The notes under the pieces are model-generated. The model saw only the letters and a list, made by a program, of their open reading frames with translations, ran no database searches and was not told the DNA's origin. The position numbers and the translations under genes are program-made. From the NCBI RefSeq assembly GCF_007570825.1, contig NZ_SUNB01000001.1:1736001-1800000 (forward strand): 64,000 nt of DNA. Direction: 5' to 3'. Within the stretch, counting starts at the first letter, position 1, and every line of letters starts with the position of its first letter. Origin of the DNA: Pleionea sediminis. Lineage in GTDB: Bacteria > Pseudomonadota > Gammaproteobacteria > Enterobacterales > Kangiellaceae. This document shows, one piece after another, positions 28,279-38,226 of the stretch.

Positions 28279-28313
28279 CGACGAATTAAAAATCGGGAAG
28301 AGAGGAAATAAAC

Positions 28314-29378
28314 ATGGCATTAATTTCTATGAGGCAGATGTTGGATCACGCTGCTGAGCATGGTTACGGCGTTCCAGCTTTTAATGTGAATAATTTGGAG
28401 CAAATGAGAGCGATTATGGAAGCGGCAGACAAAACCGATTCGCCCGTTATCGTTCAAGCCTCTGCGGGTGCTCGCAAATATGCTGGAGCTCCATTTTTGA
28501 GACATTTAATATTGGCAGCGATAGAAGAGTTTCCTCATATTCCTGTTGTTATGCATCAGGATCATGGTACTAGCCCAGCTATTTGTCAGCGCTCGATTCA
28601 GTTAGGTTTTTCTTCAGTTATGATGGATGGTTCTTTACGAGAAGATGGTAAAACACCAGCAAGTTACGAATATAACTTGGATGTAACTAAAAGAACGGTA
28701 GAAATGGCTCATGCTTGTGGAGTCTCTGTTGAAGGTGAATTAGGTTGCCTCGGTTCTCTAGAAACTGGCGAAGCCGGAGAAGAAGATGGTGTTGGTGCAG
28801 AAGGTAAATTGTCTCACGATCAATTATTAACGGATCCTGATGAAGCGGCTGACTTTGTAAAGCAAACCAAAGTTGATGCTTTGGCAATCGCGATTGGTAC
28901 TTCGCATGGAGCCTATAAATTTTCACGTCCGCCAACAGGAGATATTCTGGCAATTGATCGGATAAAAGCGATTCACCAGCGTATTCCTGATACTCATCTA
29001 GTAATGCACGGATCTTCATCGGTTCCTCAAGATTGGTTAGCCGTTATCAATGAGTTTGGTGGTGAAATTCCAGAAACTTACGGAGTTCCAGTCGAAGAGA
29101 TTGTAGAAGGTATTAAACATGGTGTTCGTAAAGTGAATATTGATACTGATCTGCGTCTTGCTTCAACAGGTTCTATTCGTCGTCATCTGGCGCAAAACAA
29201 AAGCAATTTCGATCCAAGAAAATATCTTGCTGAATCAACTAAAGCGATGATGGATATATGTGTTGCGCGATACGAGGCATTTGGTACTGCTGGTAACGCA
29301 AGTAAATTAAAAGCACTTTCTTTGGATGATATGGTAGCACGCTATGATTCCGGCGAATTAGATCCAAAAATCAATTAA
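28314..29378 (+). CDS. fba: Class II fructose-bisphosphate aldolase
   Basis: A 354-residue zinc aldolase of the class IIB type common in proteobacterial tkt-gap-pgk-fba clusters. Zinc and catalytic residues appear in [10 protein letters not shown] (Asp and His), [19 protein letters not shown] and [10 protein letters not shown]; the phosphate loop is [13 protein letters not shown]. It cleaves fructose 1,6-bisphosphate, or condenses triose phosphates in gluconeogenesis. A strong ribosome site (GAGAGGAAA) precedes the ATG. No pyruvate kinase gene follows, unlike in some relatives. Confidence 0.97.
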   Translation: MALISMRQMLDHAAEHGYGVPAFNVNNLEQMRAIMEAADKTDSPVIVQASAGARKYAGAPFLRHLILAAIEEFPHIPVVMHQDHGTSPAICQRSIQLGFSSVMMDGSLREDGKTPASYEYNLDVTKRTVEMAHACGVSVEGELGCLGSLETGEAGEEDGVGAEGKLSHDQLLTDPDEAADFVKQTKVDALAIAIGTSHGAYKFSRPPTGDILAIDRIKAIHQRIPDTHLVMHGSSSVPQDWLAVINEFGGEIPETYGVPVEEIVEGIKHGVRKVNIDTDLRLASTGSIRRHLAQNKSNFDPRKYLAESTKAMMDICVARYEAFGTAGNASKLKALSLDDMVARYDSGELDPKIN

Positions 29379-29387
29379 TTGAACTGC

Positions 29388-29420
29388 GCGGGATTTTGAA
29401 TAGTATTCGATCCCGCACTT
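29388..29420 (+). terminator. Hairpin after fba
   Basis: GCGGGAT (29388-29394) pairs with ATCCCGC (29410-29416), followed by ACTTTTA. It probably separates the glycolytic cluster from the small membrane-protein gene. Confidence 0.55.
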
Positions 29421-29433
29421 TTACAGCTACTTA

Positions 29434-29874
29434 ATGTCAGATCCAGATCTTAATCCCTACGCTAGTTCAACAACGAGTGAGTTAACTCTGGAGCAGCGAT
29501 TACTTAGCGAACAGAGTTTAACAGGAACGATTCTGGGATCCCTTGCAGGCGCGATACCTGGCTTATTGATATATTTCTTATTAATCCCTTATCCGTTGTT
29601 TTCCTTTACGGTTTATTTTTTACCTGGTCTCTTAATTGGTTTTTTTGCAGGATTTATGGGGCGTGGGATTGACAAAATTCATCGTGTTGTTAGTGCGAGT
29701 ATTACCCTGCTCTGTATTTCTATCGTTAGTTGGTTACTTGACCTTCCATCGGCAGCTATTGGCCTGTCTTTTATTAATTGTATTATTGCTGCTCTTATCT
29801 CAGTACGTCGGTTAACGAGAGAAGAAGCAGATGCTCTATTTAATTATAAAATTGGGTATCAGACGAAAAAATAA
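29434..29874 (+). CDS. Small membrane protein of unknown function
   Basis: A 146-residue protein with a polar N-terminus (about 35 residues, starting MSDPDLNPYASS) and four predicted membrane segments rich in Gly and Leu, including AGAIPGLLIYFLLIPYPL and LPGLLIGFFAGFMG. The short cytosolic tail ends LFNYKIGYQTKK. No catalytic motif or family was recognised. It has a poor ribosome site and lies between the fba hairpin and the condensin operon; the 170 bp before the latter suggests separate transcription. Confidence 0.65.
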   Translation: MSDPDLNPYASSTTSELTLEQRLLSEQSLTGTILGSLAGAIPGLLIYFLLIPYPLFSFTVYFLPGLLIGFFAGFMGRGIDKIHRVVSASITLLCISIVSWLLDLPSAAIGLSFINCIIAALISVRRLTREEADALFNYKIGYQTKK

Positions 29875-30044
29875 ACCTGTTGTTCTATGTTATAAGCAGT
29901 CGTTTATTGATCTTAAAAAAATATAAATTATTAGAAGCATTCACCGATCGCTTCTGGTAAATTTTAAACGCTCAGTTTCAAGAGTGACTATTCTGATGGC
30001 CTTTAAAGCCAGGTCATCTTAACAACTTCTATCGATGGAAATGA

Positions 30045-31520
30045 ATGTTTTTTATACAAAAACAAAAAGACTTTTTTAGACCTTTAACGAGCAAGTACCG
30101 CGAGCAAATTGCCAGCTGTCTGCAGTCTCTATATCAACAACTTTATACCATTCAGGCGGATTATGATTCTCTTAATACGCGAGAGAAGCTGGTTGCCTTA
30201 TTTCAAGAAACGGTGACTCGGTCGCCTGTTTTTGACGGAGATACAGAAGAAGACAGTAATCTACCGGTTCGAAATGACCGTGAACAAGCAAACTGGATCT
30301 TAAATACTTTGCTTGAGTATGGCTGGCTAGAGAAACAGGTGGACGAAGCGACTCTGCAAAGTTCATATGCTTTCACAAGAATTGGGCGGCTCTTTACTCA
30401 ATCGATCGTTGAAACTAGTGGAGCGGCTTATCGTACGCGCCATCGAAACACGCGTAACGTCCGAAATGCACTAAAAGTTTTTATCGACCAGGGCGACGTT
30501 TATGATTTGCTTGATGCTTTTGAGTTTTCTGAAAGAATCATATCTGACTTTAGCGATACTATAGCCGAATTAGATGAGCGAAAACGACAGCTGGTTAAAG
30601 AAGTTGAAGCTCAACAACTGGTCGAAAAAGCCAGTGAAGAATTTTTTGAGTTTATGGAAAAACGATTTATGCCGGATTTGTCGATTCGTTTATCGGCAGA
30701 CAGTGTTGAAAAATGGCGTGATGAAATTCAAGATTCAATTAATAAAGCTCGTCGAAAACGAAAGGAATTTAAAGCTGATGCAGAGAAAAGTTTGCGTAAA
30801 GTCGCTCCAGAACTTATTGAGCATCAAAATACTTCTGTCTATTTGATGATTTTGGAAAGAATAGAGCAAAGAATTCACCGCGCATCCGAAATTATGTTGC
30901 CTGCTTTGCGGCGTTCATTGCATGGATTTACTCGTCGAGCAGACATCATTATGCGTCAATTAAGCTTCTCAGCTCAAGGTCGACAAAGTGAGCTGGTTGA
31001 TATATGTCAAAATCTATCACAAGAACCAACAAATTTAGTTGATGAAAAATTAGAACAGGCAGGTGAGAAACTTGCCCAATTACAAGTAGCATTTTTTGAC
31101 CCGCAACAAGTTAAGCTCTATCAACGACAAAAGAAACGTGTCGTCGATACTCGGGCTGAAGATAGTGAATCGATGAATGATTCGGCGCGTAAAGATCTTT
31201 ATATTCGTCAAACAGTAGAACGAGCTTTTGCATTAAGCAATAAAGATATGGCCGATTATTTAGTGAAATCTTTAGGGAAAGGTCATCGAATTTATTCGCA
31301 CCAACTTCCTGTTAGCTCTGCAAGAGAACTCTTAATGAGAGCTCACGCAATTGAAGTTGGCTCAGCAGGACGACAATCCAGTGAATTTCAATTTGTGGTA
31401 GAACCAACCGGTAAACGAATAAATGATGATTATTTCGAAGCCGACGAATTTACAATTACCTTAAAGTCACGAAATGACTTAAATCAATCAGAACAGCGAG
31501 AAGTCAATGAAGCTGAGTAA
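30045..31520 (+). CDS. Condensin subunit of the MksF/JetA family (kleisin-like)
   Basis: A 491-residue, charged, mostly helical protein. Its start FFRPLTSKYREQIASCLQSLYQQL and the middle RHRNTRNVRNALKVF follow the MksF/JetA family, whose members are the kleisin that bridges the two SMC heads. There are no membrane segments. It is first of three overlapping or closely packed genes in the order F-E-B (JetA-B-C). MksBEF acts in chromosome organisation, while the four-gene Wadjet (JetABCD) form cleaves plasmids; the fourth gene is absent here, so a housekeeping condensin role or partnership with a distant nuclease are both open. Confidence 0.85.
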   Translation: MFFIQKQKDFFRPLTSKYREQIASCLQSLYQQLYTIQADYDSLNTREKLVALFQETVTRSPVFDGDTEEDSNLPVRNDREQANWILNTLLEYGWLEKQVDEATLQSSYAFTRIGRLFTQSIVETSGAAYRTRHRNTRNVRNALKVFIDQGDVYDLLDAFEFSERIISDFSDTIAELDERKRQLVKEVEAQQLVEKASEEFFEFMEKRFMPDLSIRLSADSVEKWRDEIQDSINKARRKRKEFKADAEKSLRKVAPELIEHQNTSVYLMILERIEQRIHRASEIMLPALRRSLHGFTRRADIIMRQLSFSAQGRQSELVDICQNLSQEPTNLVDEKLEQAGEKLAQLQVAFFDPQQVKLYQRQKKRVVDTRAEDSESMNDSARKDLYIRQTVERAFALSNKDMADYLVKSLGKGHRIYSHQLPVSSARELLMRAHAIEVGSAGRQSSEFQFVVEPTGKRINDDYFEADEFTITLKSRNDLNQSEQREVNEAE

Positions 31521-32181
31521 TGCTTTAGAAGATGCTTTACAAAATCATCATGTTTCTTTTAATGAGTTTCAGGAACTTATTGTTCGACTACTGAATTATA
31601 CTGTTTTAAGTCGAAACGAAAGCGCAACAGAGCAAGCTCTCTATGATCGATATGTAAGGATAGAAGATTTAGTCAAAGATTATATGTCGATTGCGCAAAT
31701 AAACTTACATCACGACAGCCACTTCCAATATGTTCGCTTATATCCCCCAGGTGCCGAAATTCCTGGAATTAGAGATGCCGATGAAAGTGCTTACTCTGGA
31801 AGTTTAAGGCAACGGTTATCGCAAAACGAAGTGGCGCTGATTTTAATTTTGCGTGTGCAATACGACAAAGCTCTTCGTGAAGGAAAAATTGATGACTCAG
31901 GTTTTGCATTAGAGTCACTCGAATCAATTTCTATTGCAATAAAAAATATGTTACGGCGACCGTTACCTGAAAAGTTAACAGAGCGGAAAAAATTATTTCA
32001 GCGTCTACGTCAATTAAGACTCATTCAATTCCGTCAGGAAGAAGATTTTGAAAGTGGTGAGACCTGGATAAAAATTCATCCTATGATCGTCAATTTTGTT
32101 AATGAGGATGCTATCGACGTTCTTTCCAATGAAGTAACGGAAGACGTTGACGGTACGGTCGATGAAGTTGTCTCATCATAA
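31507..32181 (+). CDS. Condensin subunit of the MksE/JetB family (DUF4194)
   Basis: A 224-residue protein that overlaps the preceding gene by 14 bp. It has the winged-helix (kite) layout of MksE/JetB proteins: RYVRIEDLVKDYMSIAQINLHHDSHFQYVRLYP, then LSQNEVALILILRVQYDKALREG, and a C-terminal winged helix with RKKLFQRLRQLRLIQF. The tail is acidic. These subunits dimerise and bind the kleisin. Translational coupling to the kleisin gene supports a joint complex. Confidence 0.87.
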   Translation: MKLSNALEDALQNHHVSFNEFQELIVRLLNYTVLSRNESATEQALYDRYVRIEDLVKDYMSIAQINLHHDSHFQYVRLYPPGAEIPGIRDADESAYSGSLRQRLSQNEVALILILRVQYDKALREGKIDDSGFALESLESISIAIKNMLRRPLPEKLTERKKLFQRLRQLRLIQFRQEEDFESGETWIKIHPMIVNFVNEDAIDVLSNEVTEDVDGTVDEVVSS

Positions 32182-32208
32182 TTTGAATAAATTGAGAAAA
32201 AATTTACT

Positions 32209-35200
32209 ATGTATTTAAAAAAGCTAATTCTTGTAAATTGGGGAAACTTGCCAAATTCGGAGTTTGACTTTGGTCCCTTAAATTTATTCTCGGGTGGCAA
32301 TGGCTCCGGAAAGACGACTGCTGCGGATGCTATACAAACTTTAATGACCGCTGCTCATGAAAACCTATTTCAGTTTAATCCAGGGCAAGATGAGACAACA
32401 CAGAGAGGACGAGGTGGCAAAAAGGTCCGCACGTTAGCTTCTTATATTCTAGGCTGTGATGATGGCAGTTATTCACGGTTAAACCCAACTGATGGGTATA
32501 TTGTTGGCATTTTCCATCCAACCGAAAATGAAGATGGGGCTCCCTTTGCCGCCATGTTAGCGGTTAGAGCTTTTGTTGAAAAAGCTGGTAATAATAAATT
32601 GGCTAAGCAAGATTCCCTGCATTTTTATATTATTAAAAATCAATTTGAAAATACTCAAATAAATCTGAATCACTTAGTTTTGGACCTGGGGAAGAACAAG
32701 AGTATTTTAACACTGGAAAATTGCCACACGTCGTTAATTCAAAACTTTGGTAATCCGAATGTTGAAAAATACGACACAAAACGAGCCTATTTACGCCGGC
32801 TGTACGGTGCTTTGAGAGGTAAAAAAGATGCTGTTGCTGAAAGTGAAGCACTAAATAGCGCAAAGGCTTTTTCTCGGTTCATGGCTTACAAGCCTGTTCA
32901 AAGCATCGATCGTTTTGTTTCAGAAGAAATTCTCGAAAAGAAGGATCTGGGTGAGGCTATTCGTTCAATATCAGGACAACTTAAAACCATTCACGGAATG
33001 GAACGAGATGCAGCACGATTAACATCATCTATTGGAATTTTACAGCAGTCTAGAGAATACTCTCAGACTTACATCGATTTATGGTCCGATTTACAGTACC
33101 AAAATTATTTATTGGCACAAAACGACTTTTTGTCTCGGCAGAAACATTATTTATCAAATAAAGAACAACAGAAGTTCTGTGAAGACCAAATCAGAGAGCA
33201 TCAAAAGTCGATTGAGATTACTCGAGATCGACGTGAACAGCTTCATGAACAGAGAGTCGCGTTAGAAGCTCAGCGACTTGGGATTTCGGCTCTTCAAGAG
33301 AAAGATGAAATATCTAAAGATATAAAAGCAGAAGAGAAAAAACTTTCTCAACTAGCGCAATTATTGCTAACAGAAGATAAACAAGTTCAAGAAACTCAAA
33401 AAGCCTGCAACTCCATTATTGATGCTTTGAAGTCAAAAGAAGTACAACAGGCTATGCCTGAATTAATCAGTGGCGATAGTTTAAAGGTTACAAGAAAGTT
33501 TCAGAAATTATTGAGCCAAGATGCATTAGACGTACAGGCATTATTAGGTAAAGACTTAATGAACGATATCCAAATGCTTGAAAAACAGTTGGATCAAGTT
33601 AGAGAGTTGCAGTCTGAACAGCATAACTGGGTCAATCATTGGGTGTATGCTGGTAAGGAAGATCGTTCATTGCTTAAATCGGTTGCATCTCGACTTTCCC
33701 GATTAGAAATGGACTATGAACGAATAGCGAAAGAACGAAGTAATAAGCAAAAAGAAATAGAACGACTCGATCAAATGCAGGTGAGTTATCCTGATTATGT
33801 GGTTCGAGCGATTGATGCGATTAATAATGCGCTTCCTAAAGCTGATCCACGAGTGTTATGTGATCATGTTGAAGTCACTGATGAACAATGGCAAGCCGCT
33901 ATCGAAGGTTATATTGGCGGCGCTCGTTTTTCAATTATTGTTGAACCAGAATTTGAAGCAGATGCTATTCGGATAATTCGTGGATTACCTGGTAGAGCGA
34001 GTAAAGCCAGAATAATCCAAGGGGAAAAGGCCTATCGAGACTGCGAGCGTTTATCATTAGACAACGATAGTATCATAAATGTATTAGATTTTACTCACGC
34101 AACGGCAAAACATTATTTAACGGCGAGTTATGGAGCCGTGTTGTGCGTAGAAGATACAGAAGCCTTAAAGATGACGCGGCGCGGAGTCACTAAAGACTGT
34201 TTAGCATCGGGTAACTACTCAATGTGGCGATGTGATATCGATGACTCAGAATTAGTGTTTGGTATTGAGGCAAGAAAACGGGCTACACTTGCGAAGCAGT
34301 CTGAGTTAAATCGCTTAACAGAGCAATGGCAATTAACGAATGACCGAATGCAGGGAATTAAACAGTTGCTCAGCTCTTTGGAGTCTCTAAAGCATTTAAA
34401 TATTGCGGATGTTCTTTCTCAAATGCTCAGTTGTCATAGAGAACTGCAAAAGTTAGAAAACTTAATACAACAAATCGATCTTGATGATCATGGTGAGCTT
34501 GAAGACAAACTGAGCCAGTTTAAATCGCAAGAAGAAGAGTTTCGCGTTCAAGAAGATACTTTGATTAAACAGATTGGTCAGCTCGAGGAAAAGCTCGCAA
34601 GTTTGAAACGTGCTATTAAAAAGATAGCTGATGATCAAGATGCAACTCAGCAACAAGTCGAAAACTGTGAGCAAGCATTAAAGGCAATTTCAGAAGATTG
34701 GCCAAATGTTGATTATGAATCAAAGTTAATGGATGCTGAGGAAAAAGCGCCTTCTCTTGATAGAGAACTCGCTTTGCAGCACAAAGATAGTCTTGAGTCA
34801 CAGTTGCACACAACTGAGAGAAAGTTTGATGATTCGATAAAGTCTCATAATCAAAACAGTTTGCCGGGCGATGCAGTAGCTTACGATGTTTTTAGTGGCG
34901 ACTATAATCAAGCATTATTTCGAACCATATGTCAGCTTCAGCGGCAAATTGATACTATTTATAACCGCCTTAAGAATAATATTCTGGTCGAGAAACACGG
35001 TCAGCTGCAAAAGCTCAAAGAAAGTTTTAATAATGCTTTTGTGAGTAACCTTTGTCATTCGATACATCAAGCGATCAATGATGGAAAGCGCCAAATTGAA
35101 ATGCTTAATCATGAGTTGCAATACCATAAGTTTGGTGATGACCGAGAAACATTTCGCTTTGACTTTGAGTGGCTACCAGAATACAAAGAGTACTCAAAAT

Positions 35201-35856
35201 TTTTCGAAGAGATTATTAGGAATCCCGATTTAGGAGACGGTCAAACTTTGTTTGATGCAAAGTTAACAAAAGCTTCTCAAAAAGTTAGAGATCGGCTTAT
35301 GACTATGCTATTGGATGATGATGAAGATAAAGCACTAAGAGAACTCGATCGTATCGCCGATTATCGAAATTATCATCGATATGAAATTTATAAAGAAGTT
35401 GAAGGAAAACCTGCAATTCCTCTTTCTGAGTATGGGACAGGATCTGGTGGCCAACTTGAAACTCCCGCTTATATTATTCGAGCAGCGGCAATAACCAGTG
35501 CTTTTCGTTTCAGCGAAGGGAAGTCCCACTTGAGAATGGTGCTAGTTGATGAAGCCTTCTCGAAGATGGATGAAACTCGATCGCGAGAAGTCATTCAATA
35601 CCTAACAGATTCGCTTGGATTGCAGCTGGTGTTCATTATGCCTACCAGTAAATGTGGACCATATATGGATCTTATTACAAATGAATTTGTCTACGCAAAA
35701 TGCCCGAGTGCGGTACCTCGTGGTGAGCTAACCACTCGTGTTTTGGTTGACAGGAAAGTATGTAATCAAGAAAAAATACAAGAGTTATGGGCTAATCATA
35801 GAAACACAATCTATCAACAAGCTGAAATTGATTTTATGCAATCGTTGGAAGCTTAA
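32209..35856 (+). CDS. SMC-like ATPase of the MksB/JetC family
   Basis: A 1215-residue SMC-type protein. The N-terminal head has the Walker A box GGNGSGKTTAADA (residues about 30-40); two long coiled-coil arms flank a central globular part with DHVEVTDEQWQAAIEGYIGG and a QGEKAYRDCE loop; the C-terminal head carries the signature YGTGSGGQLETP and Walker B as MVLVDEAFSKMDE. All ATPase elements are intact, so it should drive loop extrusion with the two preceding subunits. It ends at 35856 and is followed by a noncoding stretch and then a surface-polysaccharide region, with no JetD/MksG gene. Confidence 0.9.
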   Translation: MYLKKLILVNWGNLPNSEFDFGPLNLFSGGNGSGKTTAADAIQTLMTAAHENLFQFNPGQDETTQRGRGGKKVRTLASYILGCDDGSYSRLNPTDGYIVGIFHPTENEDGAPFAAMLAVRAFVEKAGNNKLAKQDSLHFYIIKNQFENTQINLNHLVLDLGKNKSILTLENCHTSLIQNFGNPNVEKYDTKRAYLRRLYGALRGKKDAVAESEALNSAKAFSRFMAYKPVQSIDRFVSEEILEKKDLGEAIRSISGQLKTIHGMERDAARLTSSIGILQQSREYSQTYIDLWSDLQYQNYLLAQNDFLSRQKHYLSNKEQQKFCEDQIREHQKSIEITRDRREQLHEQRVALEAQRLGISALQEKDEISKDIKAEEKKLSQLAQLLLTEDKQVQETQKACNSIIDALKSKEVQQAMPELISGDSLKVTRKFQKLLSQDALDVQALLGKDLMNDIQMLEKQLDQVRELQSEQHNWVNHWVYAGKEDRSLLKSVASRLSRLEMDYERIAKERSNKQKEIERLDQMQVSYPDYVVRAIDAINNALPKADPRVLCDHVEVTDEQWQAAIEGYIGGARFSIIVEPEFEADAIRIIRGLPGRASKARIIQGEKAYRDCERLSLDNDSIINVLDFTHATAKHYLTASYGAVLCVEDTEALKMTRRGVTKDCLASGNYSMWRCDIDDSELVFGIEARKRATLAKQSELNRLTEQWQLTNDRMQGIKQLLSSLESLKHLNIADVLSQMLSCHRELQKLENLIQQIDLDDHGELEDKLSQFKSQEEEFRVQEDTLIKQIGQLEEKLASLKRAIKKIADDQDATQQQVENCEQALKAISEDWPNVDYESKLMDAEEKAPSLDRELALQHKDSLESQLHTTERKFDDSIKSHNQNSLPGDAVAYDVFSGDYNQALFRTICQLQRQIDTIYNRLKNNILVEKHGQLQKLKESFNNAFVSNLCHSIHQAINDGKRQIEMLNHELQYHKFGDDRETFRFDFEWLPEYKEYSKFFEEIIRNPDLGDGQTLFDAKLTKASQKVRDRLMTMLLDDDEDKALRELDRIADYRNYHRYEIYKEVEGKPAIPLSEYGTGSGGQLETPAYIIRAAAITSAFRFSEGKSHLRMVLVDEAFSKMDETRSREVIQYLTDSLGLQLVFIMPTSKCGPYMDLITNEFVYAKCPSAVPRGELTTRVLVDRKVCNQEKIQELWANHRNTIYQQAEIDFMQSLEA

Positions 35857-36165
35857 CCTGTCACATTCGCCTTTTTTTTAAATCACATTTCTTTAAATTA
35901 GCCAGCGCAATTTGTGCTGGCTAGTTGAGCTTTCAAATGCTTTTAGTGTAGGTCCGAAATTAAGAACGCTGCCTAATATCGGAACTACTCCGCAGATATC
36001 CTCGAAAGTTACCTTGGGAGTTTTGCAATCCGACGAAAATCACGGACTTTTATTTTTTAACGCTATACTTTCCTTGCTGCATAACAAAATCGATGTTCGG
36101 TAACTCACCGAAAATAGCTGTAAACATTTGGATATATGCATGTATAAGTTAAAGGACCATTTTTG
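35857..36165. other. Noncoding boundary between condensin operon and polysaccharide region
   Basis: No convincing gene lies in these 309 bases. A hairpin with an 11 bp stem and one G-T pair (35899-35909 with 35913-35923) probably ends the condensin transcript, with T-rich DNA before it at 35872-35879. A second inverted repeat, TTCGGT / ACCGAA (36096-36101 with 36107-36112), lies 54 bases before the next gene and could be an operator. A 63-codon frame at 35912 has no ribosome site or recognisable sequence. Confidence 0.5.
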
Positions 36166-37311
36166 ATGAATAGCACGGCAATCGCTGACTCGCTTGCGGC
36201 CACTATTCCTAATCTCGTCACTCAACTATGGACTGAAGAAGAATTTGCTAATAAGCAGCAAGACTGGAGTTCGTTACTTGAGCTATCCGATAGTGATCCC
36301 ATTTTTTTGAGTTGGGAATGGATGTATTACTGGTGGAAGAACTTTTCACGCTCATCGGATGAGTTGCGAGTCATTGCCGTCTATTCCGGAAATGAGCTTG
36401 TTGGGATCGCTCCCTTGTATTTATCTGAAAGATTTTATCTTCATGGGCTCATTAAGACGCGTTCATTACAACTGATGGGAAAACGACAGTCTAAAAGTGG
36501 TGGAATAAGAGCTGAGTATATGGACTTTATTATTCATCCTCAGTTTCGAGAGTCAGGAATTCGAGCCATTTTTGACTTCATTTACAAAAGCACAAACTGT
36601 GATGAAATTGTTTTAGAGGACTTTTTACTCGATAGTCCAAATTGGCGCTTCATCGATAACGAGTTAACGATGTGGAATTTCTATCGCCGTGTGGATAGTG
36701 AAGGGTGCGGTTATGTTATTGATTGCCAGGGTGAATTTTCTGATTATTTGTCCGCACTGGGAAGAAACACTCGGTTACGGCTTTATTTGCGACGAAAACG
36801 TCTAAAAAGCATGGGAGATATTCGTTTGATTGATATCCAGGAGTTTGGCCCTGAAAAGTTTTTTTCCATGCTTAAATCGTGTCATGAGGCAAGGTGGGGA
36901 AAGTCTTTTCTAAATGACTCTGTTGTCGATTTTATTGAGAAGATATCTTCCAACTATACGAGTGGTCCAATCTCAATGACACACTCAAGCGTTTTAGTTG
37001 TTGGTGATCAACCTGTTTCGTTCATGCTTAATTTTGAAAAAGATGGCAAGATTCATTTTATATCAGGCGGTTATCTAGAGAACTTTAATAAGCGCTTAGC
37101 TTTGGGCACTTTGCATCTTGGTTATATGTTAGAAGAATGCTTTAAAAATGCTGATGTTTATTACTTTGACTTACTTGAGGGTAAGGGTAAAAATGTCAAT
37201 TATAAAAAGAAGTTAGCCAAGACGGGGCCTAAAATGATTACGCAAAGGTGCATTCGGTCACAGCTATTAAAATTAATCTTCAAATTTTATGATAAGTGGC
37301 TCAGATATTAA
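36166..37311 (+). CDS. FemAB/GNAT-like acyltransferase (BioF2-like acetyltransferase domain)
   Basis: A 381-residue cytosolic protein of the double-GNAT group often annotated as CelD/FemAB-like and found in exopolysaccharide loci. Typical parts are PIFLSWEWMYYWWKNF, LRVIAVYSGNELVGIAPLYL, the RNTRLRLYLRRKRL helix and a late segment KRLALGTLHLGYMLEECF ending with DLLEGKGKNVNYKK. Members transfer acyl or aminoacyl groups to surface polymers or their precursors. The ATG at 36166 follows AAGGA; a TTG one codon earlier is less likely. As first gene of the aminoacyl-carrier-protein cluster it is one of two candidate transferases for the final step. Confidence 0.82.
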   Translation: MNSTAIADSLAATIPNLVTQLWTEEEFANKQQDWSSLLELSDSDPIFLSWEWMYYWWKNFSRSSDELRVIAVYSGNELVGIAPLYLSERFYLHGLIKTRSLQLMGKRQSKSGGIRAEYMDFIIHPQFRESGIRAIFDFIYKSTNCDEIVLEDFLLDSPNWRFIDNELTMWNFYRRVDSEGCGYVIDCQGEFSDYLSALGRNTRLRLYLRRKRLKSMGDIRLIDIQEFGPEKFFSMLKSCHEARWGKSFLNDSVVDFIEKISSNYTSGPISMTHSSVLVVGDQPVSFMLNFEKDGKIHFISGGYLENFNKRLALGTLHLGYMLEECFKNADVYYFDLLEGKGKNVNYKKKLAKTGPKMITQRCIRSQLLKLIFKFYDKWLRY

Positions 37312-37389
37312 TTGATTTATGAGATTTATTTCGTATACTTGATCAGTAGTTCAACTTTATTCTAAATTAATCACAAAAGGGAGTTTGTC

Positions 37390-38217
37390 ATGTTACAAGC
37401 ATGTAATCCAAGTAAAGTTCTTAAAGTTGTTTCTCTCATTTTCGCCGCACTCGGACTATCTGTCGCTTCCGCGAACACGCAACTGTGTTTAAAGAAAGAA
37501 ATCAGTAGCGATGGTGTGACTTGGTATGACGCTAATACCGAAGTAGAAGCGGTCGTCATTAATTCTGATGCATTTTTTCGTTTTACGGCTTACAAATGCC
37601 CTGACGCTTTTGGTGGACTCTACGGTATCGTGTTGACCGATCCTCAAATCGGTGTCGCTGTTAATATGGAAGATTTACCAAGCGATGAAAGTGATTTTAC
37701 TCCCAGTGTTTATGAAACTGTGGCTGCCAACTATTGTGATGGTTATGAAGGTACCATTGAAAATGTAGCAACTGTAGAAGGTTGGTCAATGATTTCCGAT
37801 ACTATCCGTATTGCATCTGATAATGCATGGGCTCGCTGCGAATCAGTACCTCAAGGTGGTGAAGGCTGTACTCCTGGTTATTGGAAACAAACTCATCATT
37901 TAGATTCATGGCCTGTATCTGAGACTACCTTGTTTTCAGAAGTATTCGATCGGGTTATTACCATTCGTTTGAAACGTCAGGGTGAAGTGACGGATCCTAC
38001 ATTATTTGAAGCTCTTGCTGCTAAAGGTGGTAAAGTTAATACGGCTGCTCGTCATGCAACGGCTGCTTATTTAAATGCTCTGTCTGCAGGTGTCAGCTTT
38101 GACATGACAACCGATGGCGTCATTGATGCTTTCCAGACTAGCTACGACAATAACGATTATGGTCCATTGATTCAAAGTTTGGTTGATTTCAACGAACAAG
38201 GTTGTCCTTTAAACTAA
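37390..38217 (+). CDS. Exported protein with the CTPGYWK motif
   Basis: A 275-residue secreted protein with a signal peptide cut after SVASA. The first half has paired cysteines and a beta-rich look; the second half begins GCTPGYWKQTHHLDSW and continues to AARHATAAYLNALSAG, a pattern I know from extracellular and PEP-CTERM-bearing proteins of gamma- and deltaproteobacteria. Here no PEP-CTERM or other sorting tail is present: the protein ends FNEQGCPLN. The ribosome site GGGAG lies just upstream and a strong terminator follows, so it forms a one-gene unit. It may be a structural or polysaccharide-associated protein; the function is unknown. Confidence 0.75.
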   Translation: MLQACNPSKVLKVVSLIFAALGLSVASANTQLCLKKEISSDGVTWYDANTEVEAVVINSDAFFRFTAYKCPDAFGGLYGIVLTDPQIGVAVNMEDLPSDESDFTPSVYETVAANYCDGYEGTIENVATVEGWSMISDTIRIASDNAWARCESVPQGGEGCTPGYWKQTHHLDSWPVSETTLFSEVFDRVITIRLKRQGEVTDPTLFEALAAKGGKVNTAARHATAAYLNALSAGVSFDMTTDGVIDAFQTSYDNNDYGPLIQSLVDFNEQGCPLN

Positions 38218-38226
38218 TATCATTGA

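Noticed and set aside
30045-35856. Complete Wadjet plasmid-defence system
   Set aside because: Three of four genes fit, but JetD is absent before and after the operon, so calling it Wadjet would be unsupported.
35912-36103. 63-codon open frame between the condensin and polysaccharide genes
   Set aside because: No ribosome site, it overlaps the hairpin that ends the condensin transcript, and the product resembles nothing; treated as chance.
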